From: Chamaecyparis obtusa
Taxonomy: Eukaryota > Streptophyta > Pinopsida > Cupressales > Cupressaceae
Direction: 5' to 3'
DNA length: 64,000 nucleotides
Assembly: GCA_027943335.1 (NCBI GenBank)
Contig: BSBK01006425.1
Coordinates: 186,001 to 250,000 of the forward strand
Below are positions 10,047 through 21,856 of the stretch, piece by piece (position 1 is the first letter of the stretch; the number at the start of each line of letters is the position of its first letter). The translations under genes were made by a program, and so were the position numbers. The notes under the pieces were generated by a model, which saw only the letters and a program-made list of their open reading frames with translations, did no database searches and was not told where the DNA came from.

Positions 10047-12800
10047 TTATGCAAAAGCACAGATTGGATGGGGTAGATGGGATATATGGTGGTAGAAATT
10101 GTTTGGATGGAAAGATGGAAAGTGATCATGATAGGGAGATGCTGTCAGGACCAACATTGGCACATGTTGTGAGGAAGGTGAATGAAGCGGATAGGACGTG
10201 GAAGATAGAGGTGAATGTGATGGAGGATTTACACTAAGAGATTTTGAATCTTTGGGACCCAAAATAGATTTAGGAGATGGAGGAGAAGACTGAATAGCTG
10301 GGGGATTAGCAACTTTGGATGCCATTGTAGATGTTTCTTTTAGATGCATTACATCTTTTTGCTTTGGGATCCACATCATTTTTGCTTTAGCTTTGGTGGT
10401 TCTTTGTGTCCATTGGTATGCATCAGATTTTTCTTTTGCTTTGCTGGGCCTTTACGGCCATTGGCATGCTTTGGATTGCTTGATTGGATTTTTCTTTGGT
10501 TGACCATGTCATTTAGACTGGACATGGCAATCTTTGAATTTGTGTGGATATTTCCCTTTATTCATATTGGATATGGCATCCAAATTGTGGGGAGCATTGG
10601 AGTGAATATGAGGAGATGTGCGGGATGGATGAAATATGGATGGAGAGATGGAAGGAGATTGGTAGATAGGATATGTGGGAAGGTGCCTTTGTTGATCCCG
10701 ACTAGGGAGATTTGGATTTTGGATGAAAGATTGAGTAGGATAAGATGGGGGATGATATTTTGGGATGTAGGGTCCCAAAATGGATTTGGCATGTAGAGGA
10801 GATGTGCTGGAAGATTGTGGGACATAGGGACCCAAAATGGATTTGGAGGATGAAGGAGGAATGTGATAGGTTGTCTTTGGTTTTAACGATGGAGGAGGAG
10901 GAATGGCGTTGTATGCTTTGGGAGATGTGATGGTGGGTTTGGAAGGATGCTTGAATTTAGCTTTAGTTGTACCAACCTTTCTGGAGGAAGTATCTTCTTC
11001 TGATGTGTGACCAATGCCACATAACTTTGGATGTTTCTTGTCTTGGATAGGCTCCAGATTTCCTTGTTCATGGATGCCTAGGCCTTTGCCTTGATAATTC
11101 CATTTCTTGAGCATTTTATCCAAACAAGGATATTTCTGACTTGGGGAATATGATAAACATCCAATTTCTAGTTCCCTGATGGAAGATATGAAACTAATTT
11201 CTTCTGCTTCAAGTGGACTGCCTTTGACAAATGTAAGTGATACAAGAGGATAGAGTGATGGTTGTGGGACAGTTTGGATTGGAAGATCCTTAAGAGGAGA
11301 GGATAGGATGGTGGGATTTTGACTAGGATTGGGAGATGGTAATAGATCTTCAGTTGGAGAAACTGGGATGATAGGATCTTGGATTGGAAGAATTGGGATT
11401 GTAGGATTTTGGATTGGGGGTGATGGAAGCAATAGAACATGTGATGGGGGAAGTGAAGGGATTGGATCTTGATTTTCTTCTGTGAGTATTTCAACATGCT
11501 TTTGGGAAAGATCTTGACATGGTAGGATTTGTGTGGATAGAATGCTAGGGGATGCATGGATGGACTCTTCAGATGGGGTGGATGGAAAGATGGGGGATTC
11601 TATAGCTGTGATGTCTGGAAGAAGGAAGAACTCTTCAGATGGTATGGATGAATGGATGGAAGATTTTGTAGCTGTGATGGTAGGAAGAGGGGTGAATTCA
11701 TGAGGCTCATCAGATATGCTTTGGATAATGCTAGGAGGAGGTGATGTTGGTAGGCATTGGATGGAGACTTTAGATGGAAGGGACTCAATGATGCTAGGAG
11801 ATGGAAGAGGATCAATGTATGAAAGATAGATGTCAGATGGGAGTGATGGATGGGCCTCATCAATGATGGCTTCACATGAAGGTTTGAGATGGCTTGGATC
11901 TTCAACTTTAGGAGTGGGATTTGTTATTGGCTTCCTTGTGAAACTCCTTGGAGACTTTCGTGGTGAAGAAGGATTGGAATGTGGAGGAGATGGAGAGCTA
12001 GGATATTCCTCATATGAAGATGGGGTGGAAGATTGTGAACTTTCTTGAGGGGATGACGATGTGGACGAGGAGTTGGAGGATGGTGGGTTGGGAGAAAGGA
12101 TTGGAAGACTTGGTTTTTGGTTTTGAGAATGATTTGGAGGATAAGTAGATGGAGGATTCAGATAAAGGATGGGAAGACTAGGATTTTTGATTTGGGGATG
12201 ATTTGGAGGATAAGTAGATGGAGGATTTGGATAAAGGATGGGAAGACTAGGATTTTGGATTTGGGGATGATTTGGAGGATAAGTAGATGGAGGATTCGGA
12301 TAAAGGATGGGAAGACTAGGATTTTGGATTTGTGGGTGATTTGGAGGATGAGTGGATGGAGGTTTCAGATAAAGGATGGGAAGACTAGGATTTTGGATTT
12401 GGGGGTGATTTGGAGGATGAGTGGATGGAGGTTTTAGATAAGGGAAGTAGCGTGAAGTGTTTCAAGGGAATGGTGGTGATTGGGATATGACTATAGCAGG
12501 AGATGGAGGTATGATGGATGCATATGGAGGATGTGTAGATTTAAGATAGGGATAAGGTGTGGATGGATAAGATAATGGATTTGCCTTGCCAAGGACATGA
12601 AAGGGAGTGCTAGTGGATAAGCGTGAAGGCATGATAGGATATTTTGGAGGAATGATTGGATGCTGGGGGATGTTTGGAGCAAACTTGCTAAGATTTTCAA
12701 AATATGCATCATGATCTACAAGGCTTTCATCATCTTTAGGATAGGATGGATTGAGGGGAGAGACATAATAACCAAACTCATCATAATAGTTTTGAGACAT
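10047..12800 (-). pseudogene. Broken proline-rich protein with G-patch-like motif and 23-residue repeats
   Basis: One frame stays in register for 918 codons from an ATG at 12800 to a stop at 10047, interrupted only by TGA at 12462-12464, TGA at 10509-10511 and TAA at 10452-10454. The N-terminus starts MSQNYYDEFGYYVSPLNPSY. A 23-residue repeat follows (about 12440-12117), then a long Pro/Ser/Ile-rich segment. Around 11045-11120 lies KWNYQGKGLGIHEQG, which resembles a G-patch; in Tat-type gypsy polyproteins such a segment sits near the protease-RT border. The motif KSILGP recurs three times toward the C-terminus. No protease, RT or integrase residues are visible. It may be a Gag-like or linker-derived protein of a non-autonomous element; function unknown. 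Confidence 0.7.
12117..12440 (-). repeat. 69 bp coding minisatellite, about five copies
   Basis: The marker ggagga(t/g)t recurs at 12151, 12220, 12289, 12358 and 12427, exactly 69 bp apart each time. On the minus strand each unit encodes 23 residues of the type NPPSTYPPNHPQIQNPSLP plus a short tail. The period is a multiple of three, so the proline-rich frame is kept open through all copies. Confidence 0.95.
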
Positions 12801-12860
12801 GCTGACTTGTGGATGAGTCGAATAGGAATGAAGGATGAAGATGGATTGGAAGACTAAGAC

Positions 12861-14289
12861 TCAGATTGGGATGACTGACAGGATCATACTAGGATTGGAT
12901 TTGGCTTAAGATTGGAAGAAGACTGACTCTAGAGGAAGATAGACAAGGGGATGGAGGATGACCAAGATGACTCTGCTAACTTAAGATAGGATGAAAGGAT
13001 GACAAGATTGGATTGGATATGACTGGAAGACCATGATTTGAGATTCTGAAAGCATTGGACATTTTCTAGATTTTGGGAGGATTTGGACTGACATGGCTAT
13101 TCTGAGTATCATGAACCAAGTTGTAGATCAGTTTGATGTTTTCCAATGGCAAAGGATAGATTTCAACAAATATTTTTGAAAAAGTAATCTCCGCAAGGGA
13201 CAAAGCAACCTTGCGGGATACAAGCAGGATGACTGACTTTGATAAAGCTTTGAAAAGTGTATCTTTCAACAATGTTTTCATGAAGTATTGACTATCAAGC
13301 ACTTCAAACAGATCTGCCTAAGGAAGGTGAGTATCAAAATCGGTTGCCCATAGCTTGGTATCCCCCAGAAGGGAATACAAAAGATGAGTAATCTTGAGGT
13401 GATCCGGTAAACCCCTTGGATCGGTCCTTGCACAAGGATTGTGATACTTTCAGATGTAGATAGGGTAGCCTCTATTTTATCAAGTTTTTAATAGTTTCAT
13501 GGAGTCTCCATACCCGGTTATGCTGACCGCCTATGACTAACTTAAGAGCCTAGCCAACAATGCTGGGGGAGGAATATTTACCTTTCCCCAGAAATTTGCA
13601 TTTGGCACAAGACGCCCGGCGATTAGGAGATGTAAGTGAGTACTTTTTGCCTTCACTTTATTTATATACCGGCTGGGGGGGAATACCAGTTTGAGGTCGT
13701 TCTCCAAGGAGGAAGCACTTTTCTCCTCAGACAGGCCTCGCTAAAAGTAGAACAAGTGAACTTTTCTGAGTCCAAATGTTCTACGTTGCTTACTTTAACA
13801 AGGATTTACAAAAAATGAAAGCTCCTAGATGCACATCAAGCAAGTTTGTTCATTTTTCCAAATTGATTAAGTTTGTCTGAACTTTGAAAATGAAGACACA
13901 CGTGCTTAGATTTTGATTTGTTCTTTCTTCAAAACGTAAATGATTTGAGCGATTGCAAGTTCTTTCCTTTTGGGCATTCAAGATTGATATTTGCGAGTTG
14001 ATTTAGGAACTTTCAAAATGTGCTTTGTTTTATCCTTAGATCATTTAAGATTGTGTTCGTTTACTTGCTTTGAAATCTGAAACAAGAGAGGGAATAGAGT
14101 TGTTCGTTCCTTTTAGTGCATTCGAGATTTGGTTTGATTTTCAAATTGACAATAACACTTTAGGACCTAAGTTCTTTCCTTTAGTTTCATTCAAGATTGA
14201 GTTTGACCTTTTGCAAAATAAAAAAATAAATCCAGTCCCAGACAGAAAAACACCAAAAGGCAACACTGTCCAGCTTATAGGCGACACTG
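12861..14289 (-). other. Interior of the large element upstream of the proline-rich frame
   Basis: In element orientation this lies between the leader and the proline-rich frame. A 78-codon minus-strand frame at 13066-13302 (starting MLDSQYFMKTLLKD) could be preceded by further coding up to about 13450, broken by stops; I do not recognise it. It could be a Gag remnant, but I see no zinc knuckle. The rest, including the open frame on plus near 14070, shows no domain. Confidence 0.45.
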
Positions 14290-14294
14290 GAAAG
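14259..14294 (-). repeat. Left fragment of the short ggcgaca repeat cluster
   Basis: Contains aggcaacac and aggcgacac. It is continuous with the cluster at 21464-21830 once copia F and one target copy are removed, showing that F landed in the leader repeat of the large element. Its last five bases, 14290-14294 (gaaag), are the left target site duplication of copia F. Confidence 0.75.
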
Positions 14295-15582
14295 TGATGG
14301 AATATGGATGAAGTGACTGAGAGGGGGGGTGAATCAGTCAACCATAAAACACTTCACAATTAATTCTTTCCAGAACCCTTAGGATATCTTAACAATGTTA
14401 TCTATTTTAGCACTCGGTAAATAGATTGCAGTAATATTGAAGATGCAGAAAGTATTAGCAAAATTATCTTTAGATATTCATCAGCACATGTATATGATTG
14501 AGAAAGCAATTAAGAACACAAGAGACATAAGATTTAACATGGAAACCCAATATGGGAAAAACCACCAATGTATCTAGTTACTGATTTTCACTTTTCTGAA
14601 GTGATGCCCGGTTAGAAGCCAACCCGGTAAAAGGTTACAAAACACACTGTTAGGTGTGACCTTGTTAGAGGATTTAAAACACCCTACTAGGAGTGGCCTG
14701 GTAAGAGGTCTTGAAAACAATTCAATGGAATTGTCACCTTGTTAGAGGATTTACAATATGGTTGTTAAACCAACTCGGTTAAGAGATTTAGAATTCACTG
14801 TTACAATGAAAAGAAGGTAACAATGAAAAATGACCTGTATAATAATGCAACTATCTTGCTGACTACAGATCTCTGTTCTGCATAAGTCTGATCCTTTCTG
14901 ATCGAATAAATCTCTGCTGCACCTCAAGGATATCTGAACATCCTTCACAAATTTGCATACACCTTTCCTGCTTTTCTTCTGTAAATCTTCTGCTGTATTT
15001 CTTGTTTACTTTTCACATTTGACCTTTTATTTATATGATTTTAGATTTGTCAAATCGACATTATTTAGTATAACAGTCGGCTGGATTAAGAAAACTCTAT
15101 TTGCAAAAATCCTTCAAGGGCCGACAGTGCTCGATGACCATAACTTTCTATAATCTTTCGGAGACCGAGGGAACTCGGTAAACACCGACAATCCTTTACC
15201 TTCGATAACTAACTGAACTCGGTAAACACTAACTTTTCTTTGATGACTGACTGAACTCGGTAAACACTAACTTTTCGTCGATGACCGACTGAACTTGGTA
15301 AACACTAAATTTCCTTCGATGACTGACTGAACTTGGTAAACACTAAATTTGCTTCGATGACCGACTGAACTCGATAAACACTAAATTTCCTTTGGTAACT
15401 GAGTGAACTCAGTAGACACTAATTTTCTTTTATAACCGAGTGGACTCGGTAAGCACTAATATTCCTATCTAGCAGACCGACTGAGCTCGGTAGTAACTGG
15501 TTGCTGCGGACTATGACATTGTGTGACATCAAAGACAATACATAATTGAGTAGCAATTTCCTTCAGACAATTGTTTCCAACA
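14295..15582 (-). repeat. 3' LTR of copia F (left copy)
   Basis: 1288 bp, from tgatggaatatgg to gtttccaaca on plus. I count 39 substitutions and no indels against the right copy (97.0% identity); 32 of the 39 are transitions. It includes gagagggggggtgaatcag near the outer edge and a 38 bp tandem repeat in the inner third. Confidence 0.96.
15166..15450 (-). repeat. 38 bp tandem repeat inside the F LTR (left copy)
   Basis: About seven copies of a 38 bp unit carrying gaactcggtaaacactaa and ttcgatgaccgact. Several copies have decayed from ctcgg to cttgg in this LTR. Confidence 0.85.
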
Positions 15583-15596
15583 ATCTCCCTCTTTGG
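15583..15596 (-). other. Polypurine tract of copia F with upstream duplicates
   Basis: The plus strand atctccctctttgg gives CCAAAGAGGGAGAT on minus, directly before the LTR start TGTTGG. Similar tracts occur farther inside at 15661-15673 (aaatctccctctg) and 15754-15769 (cactccctctttgaca). Multiple polypurine copies upstream of the 3' LTR are described for Sireviruses. Confidence 0.8.
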
Positions 15597-15913
15597 CATT
15601 GATGGCAACATAATATGTCATATAATAAGAAATTTGAAAGAGTTAGCTCGGTTCAGATTCAAATCTCCCTCTGTCAGCAAACTTCCTGTATCCTGAAAAT
15701 TCTTCCTTCTGATTATTGAAAATTTCTTGAAGTAATAGCAAAGACATAGGAAACACTCCCTCTTTGACAACACATGCCAAAGACAATTCACATATTACCA
15801 GTGAAAATTAATGTACCTCAAGTACTGATTCATATGCAATGATTCCTTGAATATGCTGCATCAACTGGTTGATTTTCAATCATGTTCTGGTTGATGCATC
15901 ACTAAAACTATAT

Positions 15914-18900
15914 TTAGTGAGCCTCAGATAGGGGAATGACCACTAACTTACCTCTTAGATACACAAATGCATCCTTAGGTAATGGTTTGGTAAAAATATC
16001 TACAATCTATTCTTTTGTATGAATATATTCTAATCTAATTTCCTTATCCTGCACCAATTCTCTGACAAAGTGATATTTAATAGCAATGTGCTTGGTTTTG
16101 GAATGCATCACTAGATTCTTAGAAATGTTTATTGCACTGGTATTGTCACAAAATATAACAACTGGTTCTTTGATTTCAACCTTCATACCTTCTAATAACT
16201 GTTTAAACCAAACAATATTTGAACAGTTTACTACAGCAGCAACATATTCTGCTTCAGCTGTGGATTGAGATGTGCAATTCTACTTTTTACTAGTCCAGGA
16301 TACCAGTCTTTTTCCAAGAAAAAAATGCTCCACCACTTGTGCTTTTTCTGTCATCAATGTTTCCTGCCCAATCAGCATCAGTAAACACTTTTAAGTCTAG
16401 ATTGCCTCCAAATTTATACCACAAACCATATTCTTCAGTTCCTCTTAAGTATCTTAAGATTCTTTTGATTGCCATCATGTGATTTTCCTTAGGTTTTGCT
16501 GAGAATCTAGCTACTATACCGACTGCTAAGGCAATATCAGGTCTTGTATGTACTACATAGTGCAATTTTCCAATCATAGATCGGTATAGGGTCTGATCAA
16601 CTTCTTTTGAATCATCATTTTTGGTAAGTTTCAGTCCAGTACACATGGGTGTACCAACTGGTTTTGAATCTTCCATACCAAACTTCTTAAGTATTTCTTT
16701 AATGTATTTAGATTGAGTAATGTATATACCATTCTTGCTTTGCTGAATTTGAAGACCAACAAAGAATTTTATTAAACCAAACATAGACATTTCAAATTCT
16801 TTGTTCATTTGCTCTGAAAATTCTTTGCACTGATCCTCATTCCCTGTAAATATAGTATCATCCACAAATATTTCTGCCAATACAATTTTGTCATCCGGTC
16901 CTTCTTTAATATACAGATTGTTGTTATCATTAGCTCTTTTAAAATTAATCTGAATCAAATAGTTATGGAGTCTTTCATACCATGCTCTAGGAGCTTGTTT
17001 TAAACCATACAATGCTTTGTGTAACCTGCAGACCATGTCCCTTTTATCTGGATCAACAAAACCTTCAGGTTGTTCAATGTAGACTTCTTCATCAAGAATT
17101 CCATTGAGAAATGCAGATTTTATATCCATCTGATATACCTTAAATCCTTTGTGTGCTGCATAAGCAAGTAGAGTTCTTACACCTTCTAATCTTGCAACAG
17201 GAGTGAAAGTTTCTCCATAATCTATACCTTCTTCTTGGGAATAACCTTTACATACTAGTCTAGCTTTGTTTCTAGATACTTGACCATCTTCATTCAGCTT
17301 ATTCTTGAATACCCATTTTGTTCCAATTACATTCTTATCTTTAGGTCTAGGTACAAGAGTCCAAGTTTTGTTCTTTTGTATTTGTTCTAATTCTTCATTC
17401 ATTGCTTCAATCCAACTTTCATTTTCCAATGCATCTTTGATATTTCTAGGTTCAAAGTCAGTAAGAAGACATGTACCTTTTAGCTTTCTTCTTGTCATAG
17501 TACCATCTGATTTGTCTCCAATGATTTGATTCGGTGTATGATGTCTTCTGACATATTTGGCTAGTATAGGTTCCTTGCCTTTTGAATGATTCATGCTGTT
17601 GTCTTCTAGGATCTCTTCTTCAGGTTGCTCGGGCTCGGTAGATATTTTCTCGGTAACTTCAGGTTGAGACTCGGTCTGAATTTCTTCCTGTGACTTAGTT
17701 TGAACTTCTTCTTGTGACTCAGTTTGTGACTCGGTAACTGTACTTGGCTCGGTAGATATAGTTTCCTTACTAATAGTTGTGTCTGCCAATGTTTCAGGTT
17801 CAATGTAAATGAATCTTCTGTAGTTCTCAGGTTCCCTTTTGCTTTCTTCCTCAGTCTTTTCTGCAAACTCATCAAATTTTACATGTATACTTTCTATGAC
17901 TTTGTGAGTAGATAAGTTCAGACATTTGTATGCCTTGCTTTTGCTAGAATATCCTAGGAATATTCCTTCATCACTTTTCACATCAAATTTATTTCTTCTG
18001 GATTCTTTTAAGATATAACACTTGCTACCAAATATTTTCATGTAACTTACATTGGGTTTATAGCCATACCATAATTCATAAGGAGTTTTGAATGTGTCTT
18101 TCTTCAGTTGTACTCGGTTCAAGGTATGAACTGCAGTGCTGATAGCTTCCTTCCAGTACTTTATAGCGATGTTCTTTTCTATCATTAGAGTCCTTGCACA
18201 ATCCATAATAGATCTGTTTCTTCTTTTTGCTATTCCATTCTGCTCAGGAGTTCTAGGAGCTGATACCTGTCTTTTGATTCCTCTTTCAATGCAAAAGTTG
18301 TTAAAATCATGGGAGATGAATTCACCACCTCTGTCCGATCTTAAGCATTTCAATCTTTTCCCTGTTTCCTTTTCTACTCTTGCTAAGTACCATTTGAACT
18401 TTTCAAATGCTTCTGATTTTTCTCTTAAATACATAACAGTCATCATTCTAGAATAATCATCAACGAAAAGAATAAAGAATTTATCTCCAGTATAGCTTTG
18501 TATTCCAATAGGTCCACATAAATCAGTATGCACAATTTCCAAAATTTCTTTAGACTGATAGTTCTTACATAGACCAGTGTCAGGTTTCTTCAAAGTAGGA
18601 ATGCCTCTAACCTTCTTGAATTTGCTTATTTTTATCATGTTATCAAAATTCACATGACATAACCTTTTGTGCCATAGCCAACTTTCTTCTATTTGAGCAA
18701 TAAAGCATGAATATTCACTGAGATCAAGATAAAATAAGTTACCTTTTGTTTGTTTGCCTGATCCAATGAGTTTTCCTTTTCCATCCAGCAGTCTTGCTTG
18801 ACCATTCATGAATTCAACCTTGAAACCAGTGTTGATTAGCTGTGCTACACTTAGAAGATTATGTTTTAGTCCTTCAACCCAATAAGCATTATCACATATG

Positions 18901-19049
18901 AGTTCTTTGGTTAATGAGATTCTTCCTTTTCCTTTTATACAACAAGGTTCATTGTTTCCAAATCTTACATTACCACTATCATAGTCTTCTAGATATTCAA
19001 ATTTTGTCTTGTCACCAGTCATGTGGTGTGAACATCCACTGTCTATTAT
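15914..19049 (-). pseudogene. pol: Pol of copia F: protease, integrase, RT, RNase H
   Basis: The frame is the same as gag, separated from it by a TGA at 19050-19052 where the family normally has Trp before [10 protein letters not shown]. In order: aspartic protease (DSGC), pre-integrase HHCC box (WLWHKRLCH), integrase D-D-E ([25 protein letters not shown]), a Glu/Ser/Thr-rich linker with repeated TESQEE units, RT with [12 protein letters not shown] and FVDD, and RNase H ([17 protein letters not shown]). Near 16318 one extra T in a run of T shifts the frame. A TAG follows at KK*NCTSQS, another at TKE*IVDIF. The protein ends at a TAA at 15914-15916. It would copy and integrate the element; as it stands it is inactive. 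Confidence 0.92.
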
Positions 19050-20108
19050 TCATATATCATCTTTGCTTATATGAGAAATAAGTGCCATCTTATCTTCATC
19101 ATCATCAAATTCATCTTTTATAGCAATAAAGACAATTTCTTCTTCACTATCATCAGAATCTTTAGCCATAAAACATGATTTCTTACCTTTATCCTTGTAT
19201 GATTTGAAATTCTTTTTGCCATAGTACTTGTGACTTCTCTTCTCTTCCTTGACTTGCTTGTTTGGGCACCTAGCTGCAATATGTCCAATTTCTTCACATG
19301 AAAAATAGATTAAAGTAGTTTTAACTTTATATTTACCTTTCCCTCTAGAGTACTTCTTTGCAAGTAATGCTTCTACAATTTCAAGATCACTATCAGAACT
19401 TTCTTCTGATACTTCTTCACTTTCTGAATGAACTTCTTTAATTTTCTTTTTCTTCTTTAGTGAAACCTTGGCCTCAAATGCTGATTCAATATTTTTGGAA
19501 CTAGGAACATAGTTGTCATAGTTGTCTAATTCAAAGGCTGTCAATCTTCCAACTAAAGCATCCAAAGTTATATTGTGGTTTGTTTCACATCTTCTTTCTT
19601 GAATAGCTGATACTCTTATTGCATAGATAGGGAGTAATGTTCTGAGTACCTTACTTATAATAGTTTCATCTGAGATTGTTCCTCCAGAAGCTCTAATTGC
19701 ACTTACACTTGCTTTGATTCTTTCAACATATTTTGCAATGTTTTCATCTTCCTTCATATTCATCTTGTCAAACTGTCCTCTTAGGCTTTCTGCTTTGGCT
19801 CTTTTCACATTTGCATCACCACCATATATTTTCTTCAGTGCCATCCACATTTCATATGCAGTAGTGCAGTCTTTAATATCATCAAATTCTTCATAGCTGA
19901 GAGCAGATGCAATGTCTATCATCATGGTGTTGTGAGTCTTTTTATCTGCAATGTCTTCAACAGTTAATGCGCCATTAGGAATTGTGTATTCTTCATTAAT
20001 GTATTTGCATCCTAAATCACCAATGGAAGCTAGATGAAGTCGCATGAGACCTTGCCATGTTGAAAAGTTATCTCTGTTGAGCTTTGGAATTTCCCTCTTG
20101 TAAGACAT
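19050..20108 (-). pseudogene. gag: Gag of copia F
   Basis: The ATG at 20108 (MSYKREIPKLNRDNFSTW) starts about 50 bp after the primer site and is preferred over an upstream in-frame TTG. The first 200 residues are of the copia Gag type (UBN2-like), including DNFSTWQGLM, YEMWMALKKIYGG and LRGQFDKMNMKEDENIAKYV. An acidic/basic linker follows, then one zinc knuckle, CEEIGHIAARC, whose first Cys pair appears altered (FSCEEIGH). Gag forms the particle and binds the RNA. It ends at a TGA that is a single-base change away from the gag-pol Trp codon, so Gag and Pol were one polyprotein. Confidence 0.9.
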
Positions 20109-20156
20109 CCTGATCTTTAGCTTAGGTCTTTGAAACCCTTCCTGCAAGCACCAAGT

Positions 20157-20168
20157 GCTCTGATACCA
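20157..20168 (-). other. Primer binding site of copia F
   Basis: The plus strand gctctgatacca is a perfect complement of TGGTATCAGAGC (initiator-Met tRNA 3' end), two bases from the LTR start at 20171. Confidence 0.95.
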
Positions 20169-20170
20169 AT

Positions 20171-21458
20171 TGATGGAATATGGATGAAGTGACTGAGAGG
20201 GGGGGTGAATCAGTCAACCATAAAACACTTCACAATTAAGTCTTTCCAGAACCCTTAGGATATCTTAACAATGTTATCTATTTTAGCACTCGGTAAATAG
20301 ATTGCAGTAATATTGAAGATGCAGAAAGTATTAGCAAAATTATCTTTAGATATTCATCAGCACATGTATATGATTGAGAAAGCAATTAAGAACACAAGAG
20401 ACACAAGATTTAACGTGGAAACCCAATATGGGAAAAACCACCAATGTATCTAGATACTGATTTTCACTTTTCTGAAGTGATGCCCGGTTAGAAGCCAACC
20501 CGGTAAAAGGTTACAAAACACACTATTAGGTGTGACCTTGTTAGAGGATTTAAAACACCCTACTAGGAGTGGCCTGGTAAGAGGTCTTGAAAACAATTCA
20601 ATGGAATTGTCACCTTGTTAGAGGATTTACAATATGGTTCTTAAACCAACTCGGTTAAGAGATTTAGAATTCACTGTTACAATGAAAAGAAGGTAACAAT
20701 GAAAAATGACCTGTATAATAATGCAACTGTCTTGCTGATTACAGATCTCTGTTCTGCATAAGTCTGATCCTTTTTGATCGAATAAATCTCTACTGCACCT
20801 CAAGGATATCTGAACATCCTTCACAAATTTGCATACACCTTTCCTGTTTTTCTTCTGTAAATCTTCTGTTGTATTTCTTATTTACTTTTCACATTTAACC
20901 TTTTATTTATATGATTTTAGATTTGTCAAATTGACATTATTTAGTATAACAGTCGGCTGAATTAAGCAAACTCTATTTGCAAAAATCCTTCAAGGGCCGA
21001 CAGTGCTCGGTGACCATAACTTTCTATAATCTTTCGGAGACCGAGGGAACTCGGTAAACACCGACAATCCTTTACCTTCGATAACTGACTGAACTCGGTA
21101 AACACTAACTTTTCTTCGATGACCGACTGAACTCGGTAAACACTAACTTTTCTTCGATGACCAACTGAACTCGGTAAACACTAAATTTCCTTCGATAACC
21201 GACTGAACTCGGTAAACACTAAATTTCTTTCAATGACTGACTGAACTCGGTAAACACTAAATTTCCTTTGGTAACCGAGTGAACTCGGTAGACACTAATT
21301 TTCTTTGATAACCGAGTGGACTCGGTAAGCACTAATATTCCTGTCTAGTAGACCAACTGAGCTCGGTAGTAACTGGTTGCTACGGACTATGACATTGTGT
21401 GACATCAAAGACAATACATAATTGAGTAGCAATTTCCTTCAGACAATTGTTTCCAACA
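20171..21458 (-). repeat. 5' LTR of copia F (right copy)
   Basis: 1288 bp, same ends as the left LTR. On plus it carries gagagggggggtgaatcag near 20196, a cluster of ccttgttagagg/ccctactaggag repeats (about 20483-20625) and a 38 bp tandem repeat at 21047-21330. Confidence 0.96.
21047..21330 (-). repeat. 38 bp tandem repeat inside the F LTR (right copy)
   Basis: The word gaactcgg starts at 21047, 21091, 21129, 21167, 21205, 21243 and 21281, with a variant at 21318. Spacing is 38 bp apart from the first gap of 44 and the last of 37. The unit carries tcggtaaacactaa and cgatgaccga. It lies in the upstream part of the LTR in element orientation, where enhancer repeats are common. Confidence 0.9.
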
Positions 21459-21463
21459 GAAAG
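21459..21463. repeat. Target site duplication of copia F, right copy (gaaag)
   Basis: Matches gaaag at 14290-14294 immediately before the left LTR. Confidence 0.93.
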
Positions 21464-21830
21464 TGCAAAGGTGACATTTCATTCTTACAGGTGACATTTT
21501 GTACCTTTATAGGTGACAGATAACTATGCAGAGGCATGATTTCTTTCTTCGAAGGCATGATTTAATTACATGTAGGTGACAGAAGAAGAAGTACAGACAA
21601 AATAGAAGTTATGGCTAGCGAAAATCTGCCAGTAACCAGGCGTGAAAATAGTGTCTCTACGCGTGATTTGATTTCTTGAAGGCGTTATTTAATTTCTTGA
21701 AGGCGTGACTGTATTTTGTGTAGGCAACATTTCTTTTCATGAAGGCAACATTTCTTTTCTTGAAGGCGACATTTAATTGCTTGAAGGTGACATTTCATTT
21801 GTTTCCTGCAAATACAAGCATATAAAGTAT
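21464..21830 (-). repeat. Leader repeat cluster of the large element
   Basis: Irregular tandem words with a period of roughly 22-24 bp built on ttcttgaaggcgacattt. Variants include aggtgacat, aggcatgat, aggcgtgat and aggcaacat. In element orientation this is the untranslated leader just downstream of the primer site. Confidence 0.75.
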
Positions 21831-21856
21831 AATCTCATCAAAATGATTGTGCTTTT

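Larger units (their letters stand above)
14295..21458 (-). mobile_element. Complete Ty1/copia element F, nested
   Basis: 7164 bp with 1288 bp LTRs and target duplication gaaag (14290-14294 and 21459-21463). In minus orientation: 5' LTR (20171-21458), initiator-Met primer site, one gag-pol frame, three polypurine-like tracts, 3' LTR (14295-15582). It lies within the leader repeats of the large element. The gene order protease-integrase-RT-RNase H is visible, so it is copia. Only a few lesions break the frame: a TGA at the gag-protease junction, one 1-base insertion and two TAG codons in RNase H. Confidence 0.97.

Noticed and set aside
10745..12437. Plus-strand open frames over the proline-rich region (for example 12117-12437)
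   Set aside because: They are complements of the minus-strand proline-rich frame. The repeat period of 69 bp opens both strands, but only the minus frame extends for 918 codons.
21047..21330. 38 bp periodic repeats as a CRISPR-like array
   Set aside because: Units are contiguous, without unique spacers, and lie in both LTRs of a plant copia element.
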